Made by a program: the position numbers and the translations under genes
Notes under the pieces: generated by a model
What the model saw: only the letters and a program-made list of their open reading frames with translations
Told to the model about the DNA's origin: nothing
Database searches by the model: none
Shown: positions 46,557 to 57,759 of the stretch, piece after piece
Position numbering within the stretch: position 1 is the first letter of the stretch
Layout of the letters: every line of letters starts with the position of its first letter
Assembly (NCBI GenBank): GCA_002261195.1
Contig: MVBO01000074.1
Location: forward strand, 1-64,000
DNA length: 64,000 nucleotides
Direction of reading: 5' to 3'
Source of the DNA: Bifiguratus adelaidae
Lineage: Eukaryota; Mucoromycota; Endogonomycetes; Endogonales

Positions 46557-48528
46557 ATGGAAGACGTCAACTGGGATTTCGACAAGCCCCTTCCACCGAT
46601 TCAGACGCGATGGACCATGGACGCAGCTCCTGCGTCAAAACGAGAGAAGCCATATCCCATTCCGTCTATCAGCATCAACCCATTTCGACCGCCAAAGAAG
46701 TCGAGAAGCAAGCCTGCCCCCAAGAGGACGCAGTCTACGTCTACGCGTCTTCTAAACATGCTTCATCTTGCTAACACAACCAAGCCTGACCCTCGCTTGA
46801 CGGTGTCTTCAAACATGGTAAAGGTTCGAGAGAACCATCGTCACATGTTGACCTTTGTCTGTTCCGACGGCAAGGTTCTGGCCAACAAGCAGATTCTGGC
46901 CTATCGAAGTGAATACTTTGCCGGCATGTTCAGTAAAGAGAATGGTTTTCAAGAGTCAGAGAAAAAGAGCATACACCTCCCTCACATCTCTGCTGGTGCA
47001 ATGCAAGTTGTCGTTGACTATATTGCATGTGGCGATCTTCGGGTCGATGACTTGACGAAGGAAACTTTGGTGGAGTACTATACTGCTGCAGACTACTTTG
47101 TGGAGCCAGGCTTACAAGAGGAACTGCTTCTACTTGCGGATGATCTACTTGGGGAAGATATCGAGGAGGTTTCCGAAGTGCTCGCCTACGCCTCGGAACA
47201 GTTTCAAGATAGCGTCGACTTTGGGGAATCACTCCTGGAACATTTCTGCCACAAACTCTTTCGGCAAGCCAAACCTTGGCAGTGGGACATCTTTCAGGCG
47301 CTTTCCGTGCGCGCTATGGATACTGCCTTGTCGCTTGTACCGTTTTACTGGATGGTCAACGAAGACCTCTTTTGTCTCCTGCTTCTGAACTGGGCTCTGA
47401 ATCTTGGTGTCACTGAAGCCGTCTACGAAGGGCATATTCGGGAAAAGGATGCCGCGCAATACCAACTTAACGCTCTTCGGTACTGCTTTGACTCTGCATT
47501 CCTGACAAGTCGCATTGCTCCTGAAACTCTACCTGCCGATATACGTCAGCACTTAACGTTCCTCTACCCTACCAGCATCTTTCGACCCAAGCAGCAGCTC
47601 TGTAGAGAACCAAAACTTCGAATGCCTTACACCACCTGGACAGCCATCAGCACGATCGCAAGATCTGCACTAGACCAGCTCACAAAGCACATCAAGATGG
47701 AGAACGTTCATCCTTACTTTTTGCACTTGGTGGATTACATGGATCTGTTCCCCGAGAAGGCTCTTCGGGCGGCCCAAGAAGAACAAAACATTGCTCATCG
47801 CAAGTTCATCGCTGCCTTACCTCGCACAAGCTGCCTCAAGTCAAGTGAATCAAAGCCTCAACCTAGAAAGACCTTCTCCATGACCATCCTCCGCAAGCCA
47901 ACTCCCAAGAAGTCTCTCTCCTCCATCTACAACTGCACCGTTCTCCGACACCCTCTACGCAACCTCATCTTCAAACCCTACCGCGAAGACCCAGGCAATC
48001 AGGTGGTCAACGGACAAAACATCACTGCTCCATACGACAAAGCAGAACTTGTATATACCATGGTTCCATTCCCCTCCTACGGTCAATACTCGTGGTCATT
48101 CCTGGTTGAACATGCTTGCACATGCCACTCAGATCTGTGGATTGGACTACTTGCTGGCAAAGACTTGACGCCAGAGAAGCTTCGATCGCAATCGCTACCG
48201 CTTGACGTGAACAAGTATGCTTTCGCCATTAGTAATTGTGCTCAAAGCCATCCTGCAGTGTAAGTAAATTGATCCTCTATTTTTAGTGAAACTCATCCTC
48301 TCTCCTCACTCTAGTTGCGGTGGCGCTCATGAATACGGAGCCGAATTCACAGGCGATGGAGAGTACATTGTAAAGGTCAATCTAGACATGACAGCGCGCA
48401 CCGTCTCCTACACCATCAACGATGTCACTTTCCCCACTGCATTTGCCAATCTTCCCGACAAGGTGTACGCTGCTGTGTCTATGCGATCCGGTGCAAAACT
48501 TCTCTATCTCCACGATGAATTGTTGTAA
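46557..48528 (+). CDS. BTB/POZ domain protein
   Basis: Two exons (46557-48259 and 48315-48528) give about 638 residues. After a basic, proline-rich N-terminus (about 80 residues) comes a BTB fold: TFVCSDGKVLANKQILAYRS, YFAGMFSKENGFQES, HLPHISAGAMQVVVDYI and LVEYYTAADYF, then a BACK-like helical region. The C-terminus (about residues 470-635) looks like a beta-rich domain with SWSFLVEHACTCHSDLWIGL and a SPRY-like end. BTB proteins commonly serve as substrate adaptors for Cullin-3 ligases. The target is unknown. Confidence 0.85.
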
Positions 48529-48649
48529 TCACTGATACCCTGTACATCACTGTCCATAGTATTGTATATCCTTACTGTCTGACGCATAGAACACCATTGT
48601 TCTTTAGTTGCCAAGTTGGGAATTGATCGACGTCACTTTGCTTGCAAGC

Positions 48650-50027
48650 ATGTCGGCACAGTATCAGCCAACGTCTCGCGATGCTTCAGACGAGGACAAT
48701 ACAGACGCTACCGAGAGCTCATTGCAACAAGTCACCGGGCCAAGCAGTTTAGCGCCAAAAACAAATAGCAAGGCACCCATGGACTGGAATCCGAGGAGCT
48801 CACATGCAAGTGACAAGAAGGCTTCGTCCTTGGAACAGGCACTTCCTGCGCCAGAGTCAGCATACCCATTCAAGATTAACCCAGTGAGTATGGACGAAAC
48901 AACAGGATGACCCTCATATTCATTCGCCCTGGTTTATGTAAAGCCTCCGACGGACCGGCCTGTACGAGTTTACTGCGACGGAATCTATGACTTGTTCCAT
49001 TTCGGCCATGCGCGGGCTCTAGAACAGGCCAAAAAGGCATTCCCCAATGTCTACTTGCTGGTTGGAGGTAAGCTTTGCGCATCATGTTATCTAGAGATAC
49101 TGATCTCTGCTTTTAGTATGCAATGACATTGAAACACATAAGCGTAAGGGGAAAACGGTCATGAAGGATACAGAACGGTATGAAGCAGTGCGACACTGTC
49201 GATGGGTTGATGAAGTGGTTCCCAATGCTCCCTGGACGGTAACCCAAGAATTCCTGGATAAGCATCAGGTAATGCAATAAAGTAAATGCGCAAACAGCTC
49301 TGCTAACGTCCTTTTGACTAGATTGACTACGTTGCACACGATGCTGTCCCTTATGGTTCAAGTGATTCAGAAGACGTTTACGCTTTTGTCAAATCTCAGG
49401 GGAAATTTCTTCCTACGGCCAGAACTGAGGGGGTCAGTACAAGCGATTTGATTACCCGAATTGTACGAGATTATGATAGTTATCTGAGAAGAAACCTGGA
49501 GCGCGGTATGAGTGCCAAAGAACTCAACATTAGCTTCTTCAAGGTAGGTTCAGGCCCTCATGATCGAGTCAGCGATGGGAGATTCAATATGTGATGCAGG
49601 AACAAGAACTACGGGCCAAACATAATATTCACGAACTACGCGATGCATTTCGCCAAGGCCTCTTCCACAATATTGACTATTGGGAGAGCAAAACAACCGA
49701 ATTCATTCGCGGATTCGCTGGTTATTTCGGGGCTGAAGCCATGGTGGTACGTATCTCATACCCGGCTTGGAACAATACTGACTAGCCCTGATACAGGAAC
49801 GGTACCTGGCTCCGAGACGTAGCAGAGGACAGATCGCATTGACCACATCCTCTCTAAATTCGCGCTATACCTCGAGTCAAGAAGACGATTACACAAAATC
49901 GGACACGGACGCCGTGCAACGACGATCGTCAAAACGAGGCAGAAGCGAACGATGCCCGATTGAGCAAGAAGACAGCGGAGTCGTTGGTGGCGACGAGCGC
50001 GATAGTGTTTCTGTAAAAAGTTTATGA
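48650..50027 (+). CDS. PCT1: CTP:phosphocholine cytidylyltransferase
   Basis: Six exons (48650-48883, 48944-49067, 49117-49268, 49322-49543, 49600-49746, 49797-50027). The catalytic core has [20 protein letters not shown] with the nucleotidyltransferase HxGH motif, [20 protein letters not shown], the EVVPNAPW segment and [11 protein letters not shown]. After it comes a helix likely to bind membranes. It makes CDP-choline from phosphocholine and CTP in the Kennedy pathway and is normally the rate-limiting, membrane-activated step. The polar C-terminus resembles the phosphorylated tail of homologs. It converges with dymeclin, 32 bp away. Confidence 0.94.
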
Positions 50028-50059
50028 TCTTTACCACACCATATTACTACCCATTACTT

Positions 50060-52721
50060 TTACATCCCAAAAAGAGCCGGTGATGCGGGTGTTGTTGGCG
50101 TCGTTAGAGGAAGCGGTCGTGGGCCCACGCTGTCTTCCACGCTCAGCTGCTTCAATGATTCGTGTAGTCTGTCTACATCCCAATAGATGAAACTGCGTGA
50201 GCAAATAATCGTCCATACATATGGCAAAAAGAATGATGAGGAGGTTTCAACGTAGACAAACTTGTGATCGGCCTGACCATAGGCGTCAGCAACATAGAGT
50301 TGGAGCATGATGACGTACCTCTGTCTGATCTGCCGGACGCCACGTTCTGGCTGCATTCTGGACGACAGCAATCACATCCTCTGTACTTGGTGCTCGTAAA
50401 GAGGCTTCCTCCACCTTGGCCAGGAAATAAGCAATGATACCGTCTAATGTAACGAGTTCATGCGAAAGCCTAGAATCATGTCTAGCGGGTTCAAACATGT
50501 CTTTCTTGTACAAAAGGGCGTATAGCAGCTGAATATTGTTTTTAAGGTGATGGTAAAGGATGGCATTGATGGATTTGAGCATGATGCGCAAAAAGTCGGA
50601 ATAGACGGCGAAGTCTTCCTCCTGTGGGCCAAGATGGTCAACACTATGCCAACGCATATTCCATGTAAATACTGACAAATTGCATCGCACCATCTTGGAG
50701 CTTTTGGTGCAGTTTCTGATAGCGCTTCAATGCGACTTCTAACAGGCTATATATGTGTTCACCAAAGTTGTTATGCCAACAGGCATCCTCGACATACCTA
50801 ATAAGTCGTTGAGCCAGGTACGGATGCATATCGCTCGACGAGTAGGACAGATTTAAAATGATGGCTATGCTTAGTGTATGCAAGACTTCATCCTGGTGTT
50901 CTGTCAGTTTGGATGACGCAAGAATATGTCGCGTGTTGCACCTACCCTTATTTGAGCAAGGTTCGCTTGGAGCAGGCGCACCATCACTAGACCAACCAAA
51001 CCACCCAATGAGAGGTTTTTGAGCATCGGTTTCTCAGTGAACCAAGGTTGATGAGGGATGATCTGGGCCACAACGTGTCATTACACTTTTTGAGCAACGC
51101 AAATAGCTTACTACTCGTTGTATAGCATCGTTATAGATGGAGTCTTCGTGGAAAAGGAGGAGAATGGAGAGAAGAATGTAGATTTGCTCGTAACTCAACA
51201 CGGCGTTCTGTGGGCTTTCAGCAAATTCGTAGATGGCCTTCAGCAACGGTAACATCTAAAGACAATGTTAGCAAGGAACACGCGATAATCGGATCTGCAC
51301 TTGCCAGAGTCTCTGGATCTGACCGGGACAAGAGATAGACGCGGAAACCTTCATTGGCCATGACCATATAATAAAAAAGTAGACAAATGGTAGAATTCGA
51401 AACATGCCTTTGTGAGAATAATCTCAGCATTGAAAGTACGATTGGTATCCGTTTACTTACTCCCGTGCCAGTTCAAAGAGTTTGCGATATGAAACAGCCA
51501 TCGCGGTTTTGTCTCCTTCGGTAGCATGTTAGCTGCCATCAAGCATGATTCGAACTGTCACTCACCAACTTTATCGACCAATTGATTGGTCGCTTGTCGA
51601 ACAGGATTCGGTTCACCTTTTCGCTGAGTAAATGAAATGAGAAACAAGAGCAAGGCAGATCGCTCAGCGACAGGACACTCCTCGCCAATACTAGGCTTGC
51701 CAGCAAAGAAATATGAATAAGCATTATACACATAACTCCCAGAGCTTGGCTGAGGTTGACGATCTATGGCATGTCCTGCCAGTGCTTGCACCAAACGATC
51801 CGCAGTACCTTGCTTGGCGCAATCTTCCAGAATAGCTTGTACAAATATATCGGATTCGGCGCTGGTGTCGTTCAAATGCTGCATCTGCGTCGAACAGAGA
51901 ACAATGAGCAGGTTCATGCATTCGAGATAGAGTTCGTGAACAGAAGCCGACACAAAGGGATTAAGACGGGTGATGAGCTCTAATGAGGCTGAAATGAGTG
52001 CAGAAGCAAGCGAGGGATAAGATAGAAAGGGGCGGACAAAGCTGAGAGTACTGCTGCCGGATTGATAGCTGGATTCGACGTCTTTGCGAACTTGATCTAA
52101 TTGACACAAGTTGAATTGATTCTGTACCTCGAGGACGCTGAGATTGCTGATGAAATGTTTTGTAAAGATGCGCGTCAAGAGTACCGCATTGAGTGCCTCA
52201 TGTGGGATTTCGGTAGGTGTGTTCGCATTGATTCGGTTGAGTTGATTGATGCAATGTAATGCCAAGGCGTGGTAGTTGCCTGTCTTGGGATTGCTCATAA
52301 TGAGTTCGATACCGAGACCTACAGTAGCCATCTCAAGATCTGACGCGCTTTGCGCTCCTGAAGCCGTCGAGAACTTGGACTTGCATAGGATGCTTTCCCA
52401 TTGAGGCACATCCGATAAAGCTATCCGTTGCGGAGAGCACAGCGAACGTATGGCCGAGAGCTGCGATGTTGTAAAGACCGACGTGTCGCCAAAGGAGGCG
52501 TATAACCTACGAGGTTTGTCCTTGCCTGGTCTTGCAGTGGGTACCTGTAAAGTCTGCGAGGAGACCGTAGGCAAAGGCGACAAGTACCCGATATCAGTGT
52601 CGGTACGTAACGTCAACGGTGGAGTCTTCTGTTTCGATGGCCCAGACTCTACGGCTGCACGAGCAGCACTTGGTGCGGATGGCAGTACAATCGGCACGGT
52701 CACCTTGTTGGAGTCGACCAT
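50060..52721 (-). CDS. DYM: Dymeclin family protein
   Basis: A large gene of several exons on the minus strand; the first is 52721 to about 51562. Its helical sequence follows dymeclin: VSASVHELYLECMNLLIVLC, the FLISFTQRKGEPNPVRQATN segment, an LSYEQIYILLSILLLFHED region and HTLSIAIILNLSYSSSDMHP with YLAQRL. Dymeclin is a Golgi-associated peripheral protein in animals, mutated in Dyggve-Melchior-Clausen syndrome, and is patchy in fungi. The ATG at 52721 is well placed, though the 70-residue N-terminus is polar and proline-rich and lacks the myristoylation glycine of animal forms. It starts 9 bp from the divergent RUS1 ATG. Internal exon borders were not all worked out. Confidence 0.85.
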
Positions 52722-52730
52722 CGTTTTGCG

Positions 52731-54390
52731 ATGAACACAATGCAGAGAGCAAAGAGGATTTGCTGTCTGCTGGAGCAGAAGGGTCTCACCACGCGCCTAT
52801 ACTCCAGCAAGAGCGAGGGTAACGAGCATATATATGTCCAAGGAAGAAGACACGCCTTTGCCCCGCGCTTCTCGCTACGTGTAAGAGAACGAGAAGGAGA
52901 GAATGGTGTGGACACAATCAAGAAACGACCAGCAGGGCTTGAAGGCTTGTCCTGGAGTAGACTCTTGTCGCCTTTCCTACCAAAGGGATATCCGCAGACA
53001 GTAGCGCCTGAATACACGCCTTTCGCGTTATGGCAGTTTGTGAGCAGTGTTTCTGGCTCAGTTACAGGAGGTGAGTTGCCTACACGCTCCTTGGGTCGCC
53101 GTTCTCATGGGTCTAGTCTTGTCGACGCAGTCTCTTTTGCTAGCGATCGGTCTTGGAGCAGGATCGATTCCAGTAAGTCCCGCTTCTATTTGATCTGCAC
53201 ATCGTAATGCCAATGCAAGCTTGCAGCTTCGCTCAATTGGATCATCAAAGACGGTCTAGGCCAGCTCGGTGGTGTCTTGTATGCCGCCTTTGTCGGCAGC
53301 AAGTTCGACGCTGATCCAAAGCGCTATCGGTTTCATGCAAATAATGTATTTCAAGCGGCAAGTTTCATAGAGCTTCTCACACCACTTGTGCCGGGAGCAT
53401 TCTTGGTGCTCGCTTCAGCATCGAATATAGGCAAGAATATGGCGTGGCTTGCAAGCTCGGCTTCTAGGTGAGCTATGAGGTATCTCATCGGGTTGTCAGA
53501 TGCTAAGAGAATGCTAGAGCTCACATGCACAAGCAATTCGCATTGCAAAACAAGTGAGTATCATATGGTACTCTTTGCCCTGTCTGCATGATATTGATCA
53601 TTATGCAGCTTGGGAGACGTGACAGCCAAAAGCGGATCACAGGGAACAGCGGCAGGCTTGCTTGGTACGTTGCAGCATGTATACCCGCAATGGCAATGCT
53701 TACACCAGGGTAGGCACAGCTCTTAGCATCGCTATCACGAGTAATTTGTCTACATCTGCGGTTGAAACTGTATCCATCATTCAATCTACCTCTGCACTCA
53801 CAGCCTGGTTCATTCCTTTCTCTACGTTATCCATTTACGCCAGTTATCGGTCCAACCTTTGTGTCTCGACGGTAACTTTCAATCAATTGCGGTTCGAAAT
53901 GATTGTCCATCGCGCTTTCACCAAATGCAACATCAAGTCACCTACGCTGAGCGACGAATTGGCGGCTGCGGTGGAAACCGCCTGTCAATTCTCTCAGGCT
54001 GATCCATTCGCATGGCGTTCACCCCGTGCCTATCAGAAACCACTCATTTTAGAGCCATCCTTTGGCAGTATTCTCTCACGCCCTGATGGCGCGCAGCAAC
54101 TCGCCAGGGCCATGAAGCAAACCGATCTATGTCAGTCAGAACGCTATTTTCTCCTTTCTACCTCCAAACGTGTCATGCTTTGGTTCTCCATGGATGCAAA
54201 CGTGCAAGACGTGTACAAGGGCCTATACCATGCCTGTCTCCTCCGGGAGTTGGGCACGTCCATTTCCAACGCCCATCACCTTGTCAATAGCACATTCGAT
54301 GCCTTTCTCGGCTCTCTTAAACAAAAAGGATGGGATGTAGATCACCAGTTTTTATCCACGTCGCGTCGCTTGCGCGTGCAAATAGAGTGA
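52731..54390 (+). CDS. RUS1: RUS1-like protein (DUF647, root UVB sensitive family)
   Basis: Six exons with phase-consistent introns (for example about 53069-53114, 53173-53218, 53469-53518). The N-terminus (MNTMQRAKRICCLLEQKG) is basic, possibly mitochondrial. The DUF647 core is clear: LLSPFLPKGYPQTVAPEYTP, ALWQFVSSVSG, the NWIIKDGLGQLGG membrane region, LLTPLVPGAFLVLAS and HKQFALQNNLGDVTAKSGSQ. The family is eukaryote-wide, with plant members affecting UV-B response and vitamin B6-linked metabolism; the fungal role is unknown. The stop TGA at 54388-54390 is one nucleotide before the ATG of MOB4. Confidence 0.93.
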
Positions 54391-54391
54391 T

Positions 54392-55201
54392 ATGATCAAG
54401 CAGCGATTGTATAAAGGGAGCCGAGCAGAGGTATATAGACAAGCGGGCGCGTTCTTTGTTTGCTCAACGGAACTGTAGGACTGCTTCAACTGGTCTACAC
54501 CGAGTCTTGAAGAGATTGAGTCTGCTTTCGCGCTACAAGAATACCTTCAAGGTCTCATTCGGCATGACCACGAAGATTTAGCGACACTGCTCAAGACGCC
54601 TAAAGACCAAGATAGCAACGTGTGGCAGTATGAGCATGTGCGGTAAGTGTTATCCGAACAGTCTCCTCATGAGCTCAGTCAAATCTGTTTGGAGCTCGGT
54701 CCTCTTGTCGTGCAACTTTTGCAAGAGTGTACGTCGCAAACGTGTCCTGACATGAAAGCGGAAGACTTTATGTATCTCTGCGCGTCGCATGGTGTCCCTC
54801 AATCGGTAAGCGATAGCGTCTACCGCATTGTGCTGATCTCAGGCTTCTAGTGTAGCGCTATCGACTACATTGTACATACGTTAGACGGAGCGACAGCTCT
54901 ACTCAACAGTAACCGTTATTTCCCTGGCCGGTAAGTCTCGTAAACCAGCTGAATGATGCATGCTAATCAGCATGACAGCCTCTCTATTCCCGAACCCTCC
55001 GTAAAGCACCTTACATCCACTGTACGCCGCCTTTATCGCATCTTTGCGCACGCATACTTTTCACATCGAGAGCTTTTTGAGCAGTACGAGATGCAAACGC
55101 TACTCTATGCTCGGTTTGTTGGGTTGACTCAGCAGTATGAGCTCATGCCGGCTTCCGCCATGTCAATACCCGTACCGTCTGCCGAAGCTGGCGAAGGATG
55201 A
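54392..55201 (+). CDS. MOB4: MOB4/phocein family protein
   Basis: Five exons with the last beginning near 54981. The first exon encodes only 13 residues and splices in phase onto DCFNWSTPSLEEIESAFALQ, equivalent to the FYNWPDE region of phocein. The Mob fold follows: YEHVRQICLELGPLVVQLL, CTSQTC (two zinc cysteines), FMYLCASHG, AIDYIVHTLDGATALLNSNR and HAYFSHRELF (two zinc histidines). MOB4 is a component of STRIPAK phosphatase-kinase complexes. The ATG at 54392 is the first in frame after an in-frame stop, so the start is firm although it lies 1 nt after the RUS1 stop. Confidence 0.93.
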
Positions 55202-56830
55202 ACTCCTGATAGCCGGCATGTTTAGCTTATGTGTGTACATGTACGTTAGATGGACCAGATTCAGCATGGCTGGGAACAAGTCATAAAAAGCTGCTCAAAC
55301 CAATGTCTGCCATACTGCTCGCTGCTATTAGGAAGGTACATGGCTAATACCGATTTTCGGAAAGGTGTGACAGCCAAATCGTCAATGCTAAACGGCATAG
55401 CTTTGCCAATTGTCATCAATTGAAATCGGGAATTGACCGCAAACGATCGCTTTGACTGCTGATCTATTGTGGTACTATGTCCAAAGGATAATAGACAAGT
55501 GCGCGTCGGGCAAAGCGAACAATTTGCGATGGGTCAATTTCGCTTCTGCTTCAAACCTAAACCCGAATCGGACGAGAGAAGCTCAACGGTATCTTAATCG
55601 AAGGTTAGTAAGGAGCCTAAACCTAACCGCCCATTGTTCTGTACGATTTGAGCAATTATCCGCTCGCACAAAGCTGGCATCGCTGTTCGCTTATCTTCTG
55701 GTTCCTGGTGATACCAAAGTCAATGTGCTTTGTATTAGGTGCGAGTACACCGAGGGCACGTTCACCTGGGATCTCACCGTTTTGGATCAGGTCACCGCCA
55801 CCGCAATACCCGAAAGCAGCTTTCTAGGTGTCGAGATCATGACCTAGAAGGGCGCATTGCTGGAGAAAGAGTTCGTTCCTTGGTAGACACTGATCAGGTT
55901 GCCCACCTGTCTAACAGGGCGCGCAATGTATGAGAGTTGTCAAAGAGGATCGGGCATATGCGCAGCGTTCTGCTACTGATTCATAGAGACCGACTGTCCG
56001 GTTTCCTTTCGTTTGATTCGCGAAGGCAAGGATACTCACTTCCAAGATTTCGAAAGGAAGTTCCAACAGCGAACGAGTCTTGCATGCTTGCGAGGCCTCC
56101 ATGGTGAGTAACTTGTCTGCTTTCGACTACAATATTAGGTAAGATATCTGATGGCTTCGTGAGTAGACGAAAGAGAAGAAGTAAAGGTATGAACTGCAAA
56201 CATGCCTGCGCATCAAACGTTGAATTAGGGACTCTTTCAATTTTGGACGCGTCAAGGACTCGCTCATCCCATACATCTATTCTTTGCTTTTCGGATACCA
56301 TGACCAAGAGACGTGCTAGACTGGATAGTCTGCAAACAATAACCTCTTCGTCATATAATATCAAAGAGCGTTCTGAACATTGCGGTCTTGGCACGCCTTG
56401 GCAAAAGCTTTACCCGGGGCTACAGGACTGGGTCTTATCGATAGGCACACCACTCCAGTCGACCTTAGCCTACCACGGCAGGTTATCTCCTTTGCGTGAA
56501 CACCGTCAAGGAAGAGACCTGTCGTCCAGTAGGTATACCTTTCCCTCCAACGCGTACGGATTGCTTCCATTTCATCACTCTTGTCAAATTCAATACCTGG
56601 TTTTGCCTTGAAAAATACACGTCTTCCAAAATACCTGCTGTTAAGTACGCCCCTACCGCCCCCTCTCGCCCAATCAGGATACATCACACCAGGCTCTCTA
56701 CAGCCAACTTCCCGCGCTTTCGGTTCCCAAGGCCTTAAAAACCGTGCAGATCTGTGTGACATCATTATCCAGGGTTAGGGTCCATAAAAAGGTACCCAAA
56801 AGGTTGCGCGTCGAACCCTTTCACTCTCAT
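55202..56830. other. Coding-like stretch without a resolved gene
   Basis: An ATG at 55250 opens a 57-codon frame (MDQIQHGWEQVIKS) and a 132-codon frame without ATG follows at 55452-55847. A plus-strand segment near 55985-56100 also reads well (SFRLIREGKDTHFQDFERKF). These could be exons of one unrecognised gene, but I could not join them in phase. On the opposite strand a 56361-56765 frame is also plausible. Confidence 0.4.
56361..56765 (-). CDS. Hypothetical protein, basic and tryptophan-rich
   Basis: A 134-codon frame from an ATG at 56765 has a natural-looking composition in its first 90 residues (SRYFGRRVFFKAKPGIEFDK, then RTRWRERYTYWTTGLFLDG) and weaker ones after that, so an intron may occur around 56470. 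It would be divergent from the PH-domain gene, with 65 bp between starts. No family recognised; a chance frame is possible. Confidence 0.38.
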   Translation of the reverse strand: MMSHRSARFLRPWEPKAREVGCREPGVMYPDWARGGGRGVLNSRYFGRRVFFKAKPGIEFDKSDEMEAIRTRWRERYTYWTTGLFLDGVHAKEITCRGRLRSTGVVCLSIRPSPVAPGKAFAKACQDRNVQNAL

Positions 56831-57703
56831 ATGCCAACCGACCCACTTACTGCTCTAGTGCGGGCAGCTGTTCTGGAGGAGGAATCTGGGAGGAGAACAC
56901 CCTCTCCTCCGCCTCAATTTCCAGCCGCCGTACTGACAGCTCGAGACATCGAGAGCACATCGACGGAGGAGGTGCGCCTATCAAAAGTGGCCCCCTTTTT
57001 CCCGCCTGTTTCGCCTGTTTCGCCTCCTTTGCCTTCTTTGCCTCCTTCGCGACGAACCTCGCTCGTACCGACAACAAATACAACGTCATCGACGGGAAGT
57101 GAAGCTTCCTTGACGGAAGCCACGTTGTCTCGCCTACAGCACACCTGCACCTATTCAGGGCCCGTGCAGCAATATACCCGCAAAAGCTTCCAATTCAACA
57201 AATGGAAGCGACGTTGGATGTGCCTGGAAGACCGGATGCTCTATCTGTTTAAGGAAGGACCGGGCCTCTCTCCGCACCGGCACGCCATCGACATGTTTTG
57301 GCTCGATGTCCACACCCGCATTTATGTGTCCGAAGAGTTTGGGCGCCCGTATGTCTTGGCTATCGAACGACCAAGCCCCGAACTCGAAGGGGGATGGCAG
57401 AAATGGTACACAGACGTGGAGAAACCCGAGTACCTGAAGATGTGGCTTCAGCATTGCAAGCAGCGACTGCGTGATCTGCGGGAAGCGCAGTCACCGAGAC
57501 GCACCCGAACCATGAGTGATGCACGGGATTTGGAAGGACTCTACTCCGAACACCTCCAAAACCTCTACAAACCGACCGTCTCACCACCCCCTACCATCTC
57601 GCCCATGACCCTCACCAAAAGAGTAAGTACGCGTGAACGCATACCCCCTCAGCTGCCACCGCCCAATGGGGCGTTGCCTGATATACCCCATGGTGCTGAT
57701 TAA
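56831..57703 (+). CDS. PH-domain-like protein with proline-rich N-terminus
   Basis: A 290-residue intronless frame. The first 110 residues are rich in Ser, Pro and Thr (FFPPVSPVSPPLPSLPPS), a likely SH3-type ligand region. Residues about 115-225 form a pleckstrin-homology-like module: a first strand with YSGPVQQYTRKSFQFNKWKR, then RWMCLEDRMLYLFKEGPG and, at the end, a C-terminal helix PEYLKMWLQHCKQRLRDL. The tail has SPPPTISPM and further PxxP motifs. It probably targets membranes or the cortex; specificity is unknown. I start at the first ATG of this frame at 56831. Confidence 0.72.
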   Translation: MPTDPLTALVRAAVLEEESGRRTPSPPPQFPAAVLTARDIESTSTEEVRLSKVAPFFPPVSPVSPPLPSLPPSRRTSLVPTTNTTSSTGSEASLTEATLSRLQHTCTYSGPVQQYTRKSFQFNKWKRRWMCLEDRMLYLFKEGPGLSPHRHAIDMFWLDVHTRIYVSEEFGRPYVLAIERPSPELEGGWQKWYTDVEKPEYLKMWLQHCKQRLRDLREAQSPRRTRTMSDARDLEGLYSEHLQNLYKPTVSPPPTISPMTLTKRVSTRERIPPQLPPPNGALPDIPHGAD

Positions 57704-57759
57704 GCCCTTGTATTTATTTAAAAAGCACTCACGCACATATACATGCATTCGTCCATCCA

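Noticed and set aside
50444..50644. Alternative minus-strand frame within dymeclin
   Set aside because: Overlaps the better conserved dymeclin frame and has no separate support.
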